In this document: piece by piece, positions 55,065-64,000 of the stretch | Numbering within the stretch: the first letter of the stretch is position 1 | How the letters are laid out: each line of letters starts with the position of its first letter | From: Tretioscincus oriximinensis | Taxonomy: Eukaryota > Chordata > Lepidosauria > Squamata > Gymnophthalmidae | Length of the DNA: 64,000 bases | Assembly: GCA_022410635.1 (NCBI GenBank) | Contig: JAJVDF010000015.1 | Span: 2,671,702-2,735,701 of the forward strand | Direction of reading: 5' to 3' | Notes under the pieces: generated by a model | Told to the model about the DNA's origin: nothing | Databases searched by the model: none | The model's input: only the letters and a program-made list of their open reading frames with translations | Position numbers and translations under genes: made by a program

Positions 55065-55450
55065 AGGCTATGTCCACACGGAGCAGGCAAGCAAGTGGAA
55101 TCCACAGTTTACAAGTGATTGTGAATCTCACTGGGGAAAAGAGGGGACATACTTTTATCTGGAGCTACACAGAACTGGTGTGANGCTGCCAAAAAGAAAG
55201 CAGATGGACACATTCCTTGCATACCCAGCCAGCTGCAATCCTGCATTTCTGTTAGGCGGCATCTTCTTGTGCTGCTCATCTTCTTGGAAGGGAGAGGACA
55301 GACAACAGGGCTGCAGGCAGCTTACAAGGATGCAGGGATTTTGCTATGCAGACAGAAAAGCTCTGCAATAGGAGATTGTTCTCCTATTTCAGATATCTTC
55401 TGGATGCATGGTGAAGCCTACGGAAACCTCCATTAACATGTATGGTTGAA
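55065..55450 (+). repeat. Unclassified MITE-like family E, best copy
   Basis: 'gctatgtccacacggagcaggcaagcaagtgg', 'acaagtgattgtgaatctcactgggg', 'ggagctacacagaactggtgtga', central 'ctgcaataggagattgttctcctatttcag', and 'cctccattaacatgtatgg'. Four copies in the window share these blocks. Confidence 0.6.
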
Positions 55451-56284
55451 GAAAGAAGATGATGGAACATTGTTCACATTAGTTCTTTCCCATCTTTTGT
55501 TTCTTCATAAACACGGCCTGGAATTTGCTGGAAACCTGTGTGCAAACTAGTCACCATGTTTTTAAACCTTTGTGGGCTTGGTAGTAGTAATTAAAAAAAA
55601 GGAACAGAAAAATGTGAAATCATAATCACTTAGGATTTTTGTGTATCTTGGTTTTTCCAAGGTACTCCTATATAATTGGATGTGGTAACCATTCCTGACA
55701 ACCCAGAATTTAATTCCAGATACCCAGAGGTATGTCTGCACCTCTGTAACAGAGCTGACTGGCACTGTGACAGAAATAAATTGGGTTGGGCTGGTCAACA
55801 CTGGCATGCTGGCACGCAGGCATGCTAACTTCAGCCTGACAGAAGAAGATGCCAAAGACAATTTCTTTTTCATTGCAACAGCATATCAAGTACTGTGAGA
55901 GGATAGCTTGGGCTAGCTGCTGCCAGTGCACTGATTGAGGATGTGCATCAATCAGTAACCCAACAAGTAGAGGCTGAAGACAGGTTCTCTTCCATGTCAG
56001 CACTTCCCTGACATGGTGCTGCAATGGAAGTAGATTGGGCTGATTGATGCTTGTGTGCATGTACACCAGCCAGCAACCCCAAGGCAAAGTAAGAACAAAG
56101 ATGCTAATTGCCTCTGCTTGTCATCTTGCTCCATTCAGAGTAGGCACAGACAGCCTAGCAGCATGACCTGCCCTATCCTGGCAGCTGTTTGTTGCATGAC
56201 CCACCAACAGCTGTNCTTGAACAGGATGTTGCTGGTGTTGCTGAACTCCCTGGGGCCATGTGGTGTGGCTACCCAGCCACATCC
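55451..56284. other. Unassigned sequence
   Basis: Short frames on both strands, some over 100 codons, show no domain. 'ggcatgctggcacgcaggcatgc' is a small internal repeat. Confidence 0.35.
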
Positions 56285-56285
56285 T

Positions 56286-56580
56286 CATAAGAACATAACA
56301 ACATAAGAGGAACCTTGCTGAATCGGGCCAGAGCCCATCTAGTCCAGCACCCTGCTCATACAGTGGTCCACAAATTACACCTGGACAATCTGAAGCAGAA
56401 GAAAACAAAATCTTCACCTCAACTCCTTGCAAATGGTATTTCAGAAATATTGCCTGTTACTCTATCTGAGAGTCAGCATCAAGACATCCATCCTAGTAGC
56501 TATTTATACCCTTGGTGTCCAGGAAACTATCTAATCCTCTCTTAAAGCTATCCAGGCTGCTAGCTACCACCACCTCTTCT
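56286..56580 (-). mobile_element. CR1 LINE 3' fragment (TTCTTATG type)
   Basis: 'cataagaacataacaacataagaggaaccttgctgaatcgggcc', 'tccagcaccctgctcatacagtgg', 'gcaaatggtatttcagaaatattgcc', 'atagctacc.ccacctcttctg' order matches 61135-61435. Confidence 0.85.
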
Positions 56581-56725
56581 GCACTTCTGATGCTGCAGCT
56601 GCCAGCCCTCTGGACCAAAAAGGGAGGGAGGGAGGAAGCACAGGAAGGCAAGAGAAATAGAGCCAAGGCAGAAGGCAAGAATAGTGGGGCACCAGAATCG
56701 ATGTTTGTCCTGGATGACACAAAGG

Positions 56726-57115
56726 GAGCTTCCCCATGATATGACTTGCCTTGCTATTTCTTTTAAAATGAATTATCCATCCACACCCACGTACCTTAAA
56801 GCTTTCACTCTGTTGCAAAACATTGCTTAGCAATTCTCATCATATGACAAGTCTTCCTACAATTCCCAAGCGTTCTCTGCGAGCCAAGAGCCAATGAACT
56901 TTTACATGTTGCCCTGAAATCTTGCAAGATGTGCAAAGTTCACATTGCTGAATGTCTCCATGAAGCTTTCATTCAGACTTCACAAAGTCTGAAAATTAGA
57001 TGTATTTTTTAGCAAATGGATCACTGTACAGGTGTGACCTCGTGCGGCAGATTGAAGGTGATATTTCTATCAACTCGGTAGAAACTGTGCATGTGGATAT
57101 GTCCCATGATACACT
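56726..57115 (+). repeat. Family C, copy 6 (long)
   Basis: Includes 'aaagggagcttccccatgatatgacttgcc', 'gctatttcttttaaaatg', 'attcccaagcgttctctgcgagccaagagccaatgaacttttacatg', 'acattgctgaatgtctccatgaagc' and 'caactcggtagaaactgtgcatgtgg'. No interruption. Confidence 0.7.
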
Positions 57116-58020
57116 CAGGTTTGCTATATATGCAGCTGTGCTATCACATGTTCCAGAACAGAGTACATCAGTTCTATTAATATAGATCACCATTATTTCA
57201 GGTTAAAAAATTCCTCATACAGAGTTAATTTGAAATTTCAATAGTCTTATGTAGGTGAACTAGACTGCAGAACACCTTATTTTGGATTACAAGACAAATA
57301 CAGGAAGCCCTACTGGTTTGCAACAAATTATTAATTTTACCTAGAAAAACTCAAGATAGTTGATACGCATCTTTGGTAGATATGGGTTCTTTCTTTTTAT
57401 TTTTTAAAAGGAAATAAATCCCGCTGTTCATTTGAATGGGAAAGATAAAATCATGGTGGGAAATGCCCTAGTGAAGACCAAGGGTAGGGAGTATTCATGA
57501 GGTAAGTTATGGTAGCAGTGCTGACTTGATCCTTTGTGCCTCTCCTTTTACAGGTAACCAGAGGAAAAGATGTTCTCATCCAAAGGCGTAATATCATTTG
57601 AGTGTTGCTTTCTTCTCCCTTAATTAGCAGTTTTATGCCCAATGCTTAAAAATTACAATGAGCAGAAAGTTTTCACAGTATGCCATTCCTGAAAATTTCT
57701 AGAACATTAAAAAGCATCAAAGGAGGCATGACCTGCAGTCTTCTACCAAGACTCTCCAAAAATGATAAATACTATTTTATAAGGATTAAGAGTGGATCCC
57801 TTGGAAAGGCTTGCAAAGGGGATATATGATCTTGTGAACATATGTCCCTTTTATATCTCATTTGATCTTATGGCNTTGTGATCTCATCATATTTTAAAAG
57901 GACAGATTGCATATTTCAGAAATTGAATGCAATAAATAGAACTGACTGGGGCTCAGTTCAGGTATATATATATACAATCACACTCTGTAATAATCTGTAT
58001 TCTGCAGATTTTCAATACTC
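57116..58020. other. Unassigned sequence
   Basis: AT-rich, no repeat or gene recognised. Confidence 0.35.
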
Positions 58021-58021
58021 T

Positions 58022-58262
58022 CAGTTTATGGGCACCAAGGGTATAAATAGCTACCAGGGTGGATCTCTTGAAACTGCCTCTGGGATGGAGCAACAGACAG
58101 TACTCGTGAAATACCATTTGCAAGGAGTCGAGGATAGGTGAACATTTGCCTTCTTCTGTTCAGACTGCCCAGGTGCAGTTGGTGGGCCTCTGTGTGAGAT
58201 AGAATGATGGACTAGATTAGCTCTGCCCAAATTCAGCAAGGCTCCTCTTATGTTCTCTTAAA
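58022..58262 (+). mobile_element. CR1 LINE 3' end (TTCTTATG type)
   Basis: 'cagtttatgggcaccaagggtataaatagctacc', 'accatttgcaaggagtcgagg', 'gtgagatagaatgatggactagatt' and 'ggctcctcttatgttctctta'. Confidence 0.85.
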
Positions 58263-58577
58263 TAACTTTCTTGGTCTTTAGTCAAATAAAATCTCAACTG
58301 TGCAGAAAATATCCAAAACCTTTAGCTCTATCTGTTCCCTATTAGTGTTTTTAATAGGTTTATTTTTGTATGCTGTTTTACCATTGTTACCTGCACTAAG
58401 ACCTTTGAGAGTAAGGATAAAAATTAATATAATTTTTCAGTGGATTGTTATGTGCAAAATTTGTCTGCGTTTGAAAATTTAATCAAGCGTTCTTGTTTAC
58501 AATGAACTAGATGGTAGTTTATAAATTCAGATAGCTCAAGTTGAACCAGTTCCCCACTGAATTTAGTGGTTAGGATC

Positions 58578-58778
58578 CAGTCACACCTAAAATTTAATCC
58601 GGCTTCAGCCCACCTTCAGAACAGAAGAACATATGAGCAAAGTAAACTGTAATTTTATTTTCATATTATCTAACTCAAAAGTACGTTTTCTGAGCTAGAG
58701 AAGGCCAGGCATTACTTTGCTGATGTGTTCTCGCACTCTGGAAGTAGAGTGAAGCTGGACTAAAGTTTAGATGTGACC
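58578..58778. mobile_element. MITE family H, copy 2 (foldback ends)
   Basis: Left 'cagtcacacctaaaatttaatccggcttcagc' and right 'gaagctggactaaagtttagatgtgacc' are imperfect inverted repeats of about 28 bp. No frame. The superfamily is not clear. Confidence 0.65.
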
Positions 58779-59066
58779 GTATCTTAGTGTTCACTTTGTT
58801 TTCATCCTTGCAAAGGATTTTTCAATGTAAAAGTGATATTTTCATTTGTGAATAAGTTTGAAATCAAACACAAACTATTATTAATTCAATTAAATGGTTC
58901 ATTTTTGAGCCAAACAAATGGATATTCCATTTTTGTTCATATCTATCCCTACTAATTCCTAAAGTAATAGTCCTCTTCATTTAGAATTCAAGGAGGGTTT
59001 TTTTGAAAGGGAAAAAAGTCTTTATTCTGGTATATGTAACAGAATGGAAACTTGGGCCCTTTTCCC
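58779..59066. other. Unassigned sequence
   Basis: AT-rich; no repeat or gene recognised. Confidence 0.35.
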
Positions 59067-59067
59067 A

Positions 59068-59389
59068 CTCAACCTTATTCTGTGTTTTATCTGAGGACAG
59101 AGCTTGAAAACCTGGTTTTGGGGTGCCTCCCATTTTTTTCTGAGAAAAAAAAAATTCCTCAGCAAAAAACTTTTTTTGATTTTTTTTCCCCTCAGAAAAA
59201 ACCGGGANGCANCCCAAAACCAGGTTTTCAANCCCCNCCNNAAGNGGTCATCTGGTCAGCCTAGAGCTTGGCCATAGCCTATGGCAGGTCCCATTCAGGG
59301 CCTGCCTTAGTCTACACTATCATGTGTCTGGCAGACTCTTATTCTGAGATTTAGCTCAGAACAAGGCTCAGGGCCTTGTTGAAGTCTTT
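59068..59389. mobile_element. MITE family J, copy 5, interrupted by a family L MITE
   Basis: Left GGGCCCTTTTCCCACTCAAC.. to 'gaggacag' and right 'ccatagcctatggcaggtcccattcagggcctgcc' to 'aaggctcagggcc' are family J. The 8-bp duplication AGAGCTTG (59099-59106 and 59263-59270) brackets the foreign middle. Confidence 0.8.
59107..59262. mobile_element. MITE family L, nested in family J
   Basis: 'aaaacctggttttggggtgcctccc' to 'gtcatctggtcagcct'. The left terminus (the CTGACCAGATGACC part) is missing although the target duplication is intact. Several n bases at 59208-59246 reduce certainty. Confidence 0.75.
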
Positions 59390-59659
59390 TTTCAGAAATG
59401 CATTAAAGCTTGATTTTGATGCTGTCCCAGGGCCCCATGCTTAGCCTTGAACAACCTGAAGAGTAAATGAGTGGGCAGGATGTGAGGCCTAGTCTGCCTT
59501 TTGGCTTCCCCAAATACTTAGCTCCATGTTCACCCCAGGCTATCCCTGCTCTACCCCATTCAGAGCTACTCCACCCCACACATATATTAACTCCATTTGG
59601 TCTCTACTTTGACTCCGGACCAACTGCCTTTTTCCTTGCCCCTGATTAGTTTGGCTTAA
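59390..59659. other. Unassigned sequence
   Basis: No repeat or gene recognised. Confidence 0.35.
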
Positions 59660-59667
59660 AGTAGAAA

Positions 59668-59869
59668 TTGGCTGACCAGATGACCCCTTTTGTGGGGGTA
59701 GAAACCCGGTTTTTTAGTGCCTCCTGGGTTTTGCTGAGGAAAAATCTTTTCAAAAAAAGATTTTTTTAAAAAAAATATTCTTTTTTTAAATTTTTCCCCT
59801 CAGAAAAAAGCAGGAGGCACCGCAAAACTGCGTTTTCACTCCCCCCAAAGGGGTCATCTGGTCAGCCTA
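59668..59869. mobile_element. MITE family L, complete 202-bp palindromic copy with TSD
   Basis: Ends TTGGCTGACCAGATGACCCC and GGGGTCATCTGGTCAGCCTA are inverted repeats that extend inward through CGGTTTTTTAGTGCCTCC and its complement to an A/T-rich centre. A perfect 8-bp duplication AGTAGAAA (59660-59667 and 59870-59877) indicates hAT-type insertion. Confidence 0.9.
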
Positions 59870-59877
59870 AGTAGAAA

Positions 59878-61035
59878 AGCCTACTTTTCAGTTACATCAC
59901 CATAACAGAAGGGAATCTAGAACTCCAAACCACAAACGTATTCGTACCGCATTGGCAATATATATGGAGAGTTATCTTATTTTTTTTTCTTAAGTCTCTT
60001 TTGGGTCATTCTGATATTTATGTAGATTGTATGCCTTATAATTTGCTATTCTGTTCAGTTTGATATTGCACATATTTTAAATTTCCATTCTGTATGCTCC
60101 GATTTGCCAGTACTTCATTAGTCAAATTGTGAGACCAGGAATAAGTCAAACTAAATTCAGTTGGGGTTTATCAAGCTCCTAATTCTGGAAAGGGCACTAC
60201 GAGACATGAAAGTTAAACCTGGACTGTAAATTTGTACCTCCTTTTGCCTGGAGTTTTCTTCACATCACTTGTCCCCCCTCCCCAATCCATTTTTGTAATA
60301 AAATCCAGCTTAGCATTGGAAGATCTACAGTGCAGTCATGGTATAGAGAGAAATGGGTTCGGTATCCTAGAAGGACTGCAAGAAAATGAACAAATGGTTG
60401 CTCTCATGAATAACAAATCAGCAAAAGTGAGCATTTTGATCTATATTGGAAGAATGGATATTGGTGAAAGATTAACTGAAGAAGCCAAATACTCTTATTA
60501 TTCACAAGTGTGCCATGTTTCAAAAACATTTGCATTTCTAGAGTCCAAAGTGGAGAGGAAGGGGGGGGGGGTATAAAGAGGCATCGGTACAATTTTGTAC
60601 AAGGTTGTAAAATATACGCAAACTAATAGCAGCAGCAACAACTATGTTTGGTACTCAGTAATTGGATAGCAACTATTCATTTTATGTATGAAAACAAGCA
60701 ACACTATTTATTTTAGACTTTGCCCATACTCTGGGCTGCCTCATTTTTCCTCTCTAAAGTGAAAGATTTAACTTTGAGAGTTGCTATGTATGTATGTCTG
60801 CATGTATTTTATATTATATTTAAAATATTTATATACCACATCCCATTAAAATATAATTTCACAGCAGTTTATGAAACATGGGGTGAGAGAGAAGATAAAG
60901 TTATAATATTTGTATAAAAACAGGATTAAAATTGAGGATTGAAAAAACTACACCTTCACCTTGATAATTTTTATGTGGTCTTACAATCTCTTAACAATAG
61001 CAACAATAATATTCATTTAATAATGCTTCATCACA
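59878..61035. other. Unassigned sequence
   Basis: AT-rich. A 114-codon plus-strand frame at 60232-60576 has no recognisable domain and ends in a poly-G artefact. Not called as a gene. Confidence 0.35.
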
Positions 61036-61118
61036 GGGCTGCTTTCATAGCTTTTGTTGCTTTCTCCACAACTGACATCCTGTGAAGTAGATGGTGCTGA
61101 AAGAGTTCTAAAGAATTG
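61036..61118 (-). mobile_element. SINE B fragment
   Basis: 'tttcatagcttttgttgctttctccacaactgacatcctgtgaagtag' and 'gctgaaagagttctaaag' match 6450-6530 and the inverse of 33420-33480. CR1 follows within 20 bp. Confidence 0.65.
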
Positions 61119-61135
61119 TGTTTAAAGAATTCTAA

Positions 61136-61346
61136 AGAACATAAGAACATAAGAAGAGCCATACTGGATCAGGCCACAGCCCATCNAGTCCAGCATTCTG
61201 TGTCACACAGAGGCCCACCAGATGCACCTGGGCAGTCCGAACAGAGGAAAGCAAAATATGCTGCTCCTGTTCGTGACTCCCTGCAAATGGTATTTCAAGA
61301 GTCCTGCCTGTTGCTCCATCCCGGAGGTGACATCCAGACAACTATC
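61136..61346 (-). other. CR1 3' UTR and terminal microsatellite
   Basis: From the expected ORF2 stop (61347-61349 in the corrected frame) to the TTCTTATG repeats. This region is the part most often found as truncated copies elsewhere in the window. Confidence 0.85.
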
Positions 61347-62362
61347 TCAGTATCCATTTATACCCTTAGTGTCCATAAACCTGTCTAGTCCTGTCTTGAA
61401 ACTATCCAAGCTGTTAGCTACCACTACCTCTTCAGGAAGTAAATTCCACAGGCCGATGACCCTCTGGGTGAAAAAAATACTTTCCTTTTTCTGTTCTCAC
61501 TTTTCTACCCAACAGTTTTAAGGAGGGCCCTCTGGTCCTTGTGTTGTGTGATAGAGAAAACATTTTTTCTCTATTCACTCTGTTGATCCCATGCATGATT
61601 TTGTACACTTCAATCAGATCACCCCTCAAACAGCTCCTTTCAAGGCTGAAGAGGCCCAGACGTTGCAGCCTTGCTTCGTAAGGGAGGTGCTCCAGACCCT
61701 TGATCATTTTTGTTGCCCTTTTCTGCACCTTCTCCAGTTCCAAAATATCCCTCTTNAGATGTGGTGACCAGAATTGAACACAGTATTCCAAATCTGGCCT
61801 CACCACAGATTTATAAAGAGGCAAAACAACATTTGCTGACTTATTTTCGATTCCTTTCCTAATNATCCCCAACATGGAATTTGCCTTTTTTGCTGCTGCT
61901 GCGCACTGGGTTGACATTTTCATTGAATTGTCCACTAACACCCCAAGATCCTTTTCTTGCTCGGTCACAGAAAGCTTGGTTCCCATCAGGTGGTAGGAAT
62001 ATTTTGGGTTCTTTGCCCCAATATGCATGACCTTGCACTTGCTTAAGTTGAAGTGCATTTGCCACTTTGATGCCCACTCACCCAATTTCAATAAATCACT
62101 CTGGAGTGCCTTACAATCATTTTCAGTTTTCACTACCCTGAACAGCTTAGTGTTGTCAGCAAACTTGGCTACTTCACTATTTACCTCGGCATACAGATCA
62201 TTTATAAATATATTGAAAAGCAAGGGTCCCAGTACAGATCCCTGGGGTACCCCACTTCTTACCTCTTTCCACTCAGAGAACTGTCCATTTAATACTACCC
62301 TCTGTTTTCTATCTTTTAGCCAGTTTCCAATCCAGGACAAAGTCTGTCCTCTTATACCATGA
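61347..62362 (-). pseudogene. CR1 ORF2, C-terminal half of reverse transcriptase
   Basis: This part would form the RT palm (motifs B-E) and thumb, which copies CR1 RNA on nicked chromosomal DNA. In order it reads LSWIGNWLKDRKQRVVLNG, VRSGVPQGSVLGPLLFNIFI (motif B), AKFADNTKLF (motif C; FADD is expected), [38 protein letters not shown] and LKLLGRKVRTEKGKYFF. The second catalytic aspartate is AAC (Asn). The frame leaves the family sequence after KYFF at 61471-61477, where a T-run (minus strand) is 7 long instead of 6 as in 40533-40560, and then meets an early stop. Two n bases make single unknown residues. Confidence 0.92.
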
Positions 62363-64000
62363 GTATGGGTTTTTTTTTAGAAGCCTTTGATGAGGGACTT
62401 TATCAAACGCCTTCTGAAAATCTAGATAGACAATATCAACTGGATCCCCTTTATCTACATGTTTGTTAACACTCTCAAAGAATTCTAGCAAGTTGGTAAG
62501 GCATGATTTACCTTTGCTGAAGCCATGCTGAGTTTCATTCAGCAATGCGTGCTTCTCCATGTGTTTAGTAATTTTGTCCGGCCCTGGGGATTTATAAATG
62601 TTCAGCTTATTTAGGCTAGCAAGGACCTCCTCCCTTGTTATCTCTATCCCTTTCAATTCCTCTGGTGTTCTTTCTGAGAAAACTAAATCTGTTGCGGGTA
62701 AATTCCCTCTGTCTTCTTCAGTGAAAACTGAAGCAAAAAATTCATTTAACCTCTCTGCAATCTCCATGTCCTCCTTGATTATGCCCTTTTGTCCATTGCT
62801 GTCGAGTGGTCCGACGGCTTTCCTGGTAGGATTCTTATTTCTGATGTATTTGAAAAAGTCCTTATTATTTCTTTTAATATTCTTTGCAATGTGCTCCTCA
62901 AAGTTTTTCTTCGCATCCCTCACTACCACCTTGCATTTGGTTTGCCACAGTTTGTGCTCCCTTCTGTTCTCCTCACTAGGATAAGCCTTCCACTTTTTAA
63001 ATGAGTTTCTCTTCATTCTAATTACTTCCTTTACTGCAGAGGTAAGCCATACGGGTGTCTTCTTGGACTTGGCAGAACCCTTTCTTCTCTTGGGAATGCA
63101 TTTTATTTGAGCTTCCAATATTGTATTTACAAACAAATTCCACGCTTTTTGAAGGGACTGGACTTTTCTCACTTTCCCTTTTATTTTATTTTTTACCATT
63201 TTCCTCATTTTGGGAAAATTTCCTCTGTGAAAGTTGAAAGTTACCGTGTTAGAACTGCTTGACAACTTTCTGTCCACATTCAGGTTGAAAATTATCGTAT
63301 TGTGGTCACTGTTTCCTATGGGATCAGTTACAGTCACATTTTGTATCAGGTCCTGTTCATTACTTAGGACTAAATCCAGGATTCCCTTTCCCCTGGTTGG
63401 TTCTAAAATCACCTGCTCTAGGAAACAATCAGTTAGCATGTCTAAGAATTTTATCTCTTTTTCATGAGTTGAACAAGAGTTTGCCCAATCAATGTGTGGA
63501 TAGTTGAAGTCTCCCATTATTACTACTCTTCCCTTTTTGGAAGCTTCAATGACCTCATGTTCCAAATGAGTATCGCTTTCAGGTGTTTGTTTAGGAGGCC
63601 GGTAGCATACTCCCAATATTAGACTTGTTTTCTGACCTGATAATGCTATCCATAGCGCTTCTGTGGATGGGTCTGTTTTACCTGGAAATTCCAATTCGTA
63701 GGATTCAACCTCTTCTTCAACATACAAAGCTACACCACCACCAGGTCTCCCTTTCCTATCTTTTGTGTATAGTTTGTAACCTGGGATTACTGTATCCCAT
63801 TGGTTTTCTTCTGTCCACCAGGTTTCAGTTATGCCAATAATATCGATATTATTGTCAATCACTAAACATTCCAACTCCCCTATTTTTGCTCAGAGGCTTC
63901 TGGCATTTGCGTACAGGCATTTATATGCTCTTCTCCTGTGCAAGTTAGGCCCTGTAAATTTGTGAGAAACCACAGTTTGCTCATTACAGCTTTTTACTTG
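62363..64000 (-). pseudogene. CR1 ORF2, endonuclease and N-terminal RT
   Basis: The first half of ORF2. The apurinic-type endonuclease that nicks target DNA is visible: ANARSL at its start, DIIGITETWW, GYKLYTKDRKGRPGGGVALY, ILGVCYRPP, VIMGDFNYPHIDW, and NSDHNTIIFNLN near its end (GDFN and SDH motifs). Then comes the linker with WQTKCKVVVRDAKKNF, and RT text ASLNKLNIYKSPGPDKI joined directly to TKHMEKHALLNETQHGF. About 60-75 residues of fingers/palm usually lie at that join. YLDFQKAFDKVPHQRLL (motif A) follows. A TGA at 63890-63892 interrupts NARSL-AKIGELECL; the reading frame continues upstream of it to the window edge. The frame breaks at the T9 run 62370-62378. Confidence 0.93.

Larger units (their letters stand above)
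61136..64000 (-). mobile_element. CR1 LINE, long copy, runs off the right edge
   Basis: This is the most complete autonomous-type element here: ORF2 with AP endonuclease and reverse transcriptase, and a 3' UTR ending in (CATAAGAA)n as seen on the plus strand at 61138-61153. It carries an in-frame stop (63890-63892), an internal RT deletion (near 62570), a frameshift in a T9 run (62370-62378), a catalytic D-to-N change (62152-62154) and a frameshift in an A7 run (61471-61477). The 5' part and any ORF1 lie outside the window. Confidence 0.95.

Noticed and set aside
55562..56087. Overlapping minus-strand frames of 103 and 125 codons
   Set aside because: Two different frames over the same DNA, no conserved motif; expected by chance at this size.
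60232..60576. 114-codon plus-strand frame
   Set aside because: No domain, no homologue recognised, AT-rich context and ends in a poly-G run.
1..64000. CRISPR arrays, operons, bacterial promoters, riboswitches
   Set aside because: The repeats are eukaryotic interspersed elements. No regularly spaced direct repeats with unique spacers were seen.

Overview
This window is non-coding, repeat-dense nuclear DNA from a vertebrate, most likely a squamate reptile (lizard, gecko or snake). The call rests on repeat content: CR1 LINEs with TTCTTATG-type or ATTCTATG-type 3' ends, L2-type LINEs, an L1 tail, Penelope-like elements (PLEs), two tRNA-derived SINE families with reptile-like architecture, and many short DNA-transposon MITEs. 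Many single 'n' positions are present. I found no convincing host protein-coding gene, rRNA or functional tRNA. The only long reading frames with recognisable domains belong to retroelements, and all are broken.

Layout. 0-6.2 kb: SINE B, family C and SINE A copies, then a Penelope insertion (1702-3821) in head-to-head inverted form with a 14-bp target-site duplication, followed by CR1/L2 fragments and a second PLE-like 3' end. 6.3-14 kb: SINE B, CR1, family C and J copies and an L1 remnant. 14-25 kb: a pogo/Tigger-type MITE, CR1 and SINE fragments, a further Penelope 3' end and a very GC-rich block with inverted repeats. 25-39 kb: a probable solo LTR, family E copies, a long (CTT)n tract, family I MITEs and a CR1. 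39-46 kb: palindromic MITEs of family L, an L2 3' end, a long CR1 3' fragment, a long (GAA)n tract and a 631-bp hAT-like MITE that holds two large hairpins. 46-60 kb: family C copies split by CR1 insertions, a telomere-like 30-bp tract, SINE A copies, an L1 tail next to a mariner-type MITE, a PIF/Harbinger-type MITE nested in a family J MITE, and a CR1 fragment with a perfect 34-bp foldback. 61.1-64 kb: the best-preserved element, a CR1 on the minus strand with endonuclease and reverse transcriptase domains, inactivated by several lesions. It runs off the right edge.

How the parts relate. The autonomous elements (CR1, L2, L1, PLE) supply reverse transcriptases and the SINEs are their likely parasites. 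SINE B shares its 3' tail with the L2-type LINEs here, which suggests that partnership. MITEs identified by inverted ends plus target duplications imply past hAT, Tc1/mariner-pogo and PIF/Harbinger activity. Several nestings (CR1 in family C; MITE in MITE, twice) give a relative insertion order. No previously undescribed gene system was identified. The most unusual objects are the inverted Penelope with hammerhead-like motifs, the double-cruciform hAT MITE, and several unclassified repeat families (letters C-L are my own labels).
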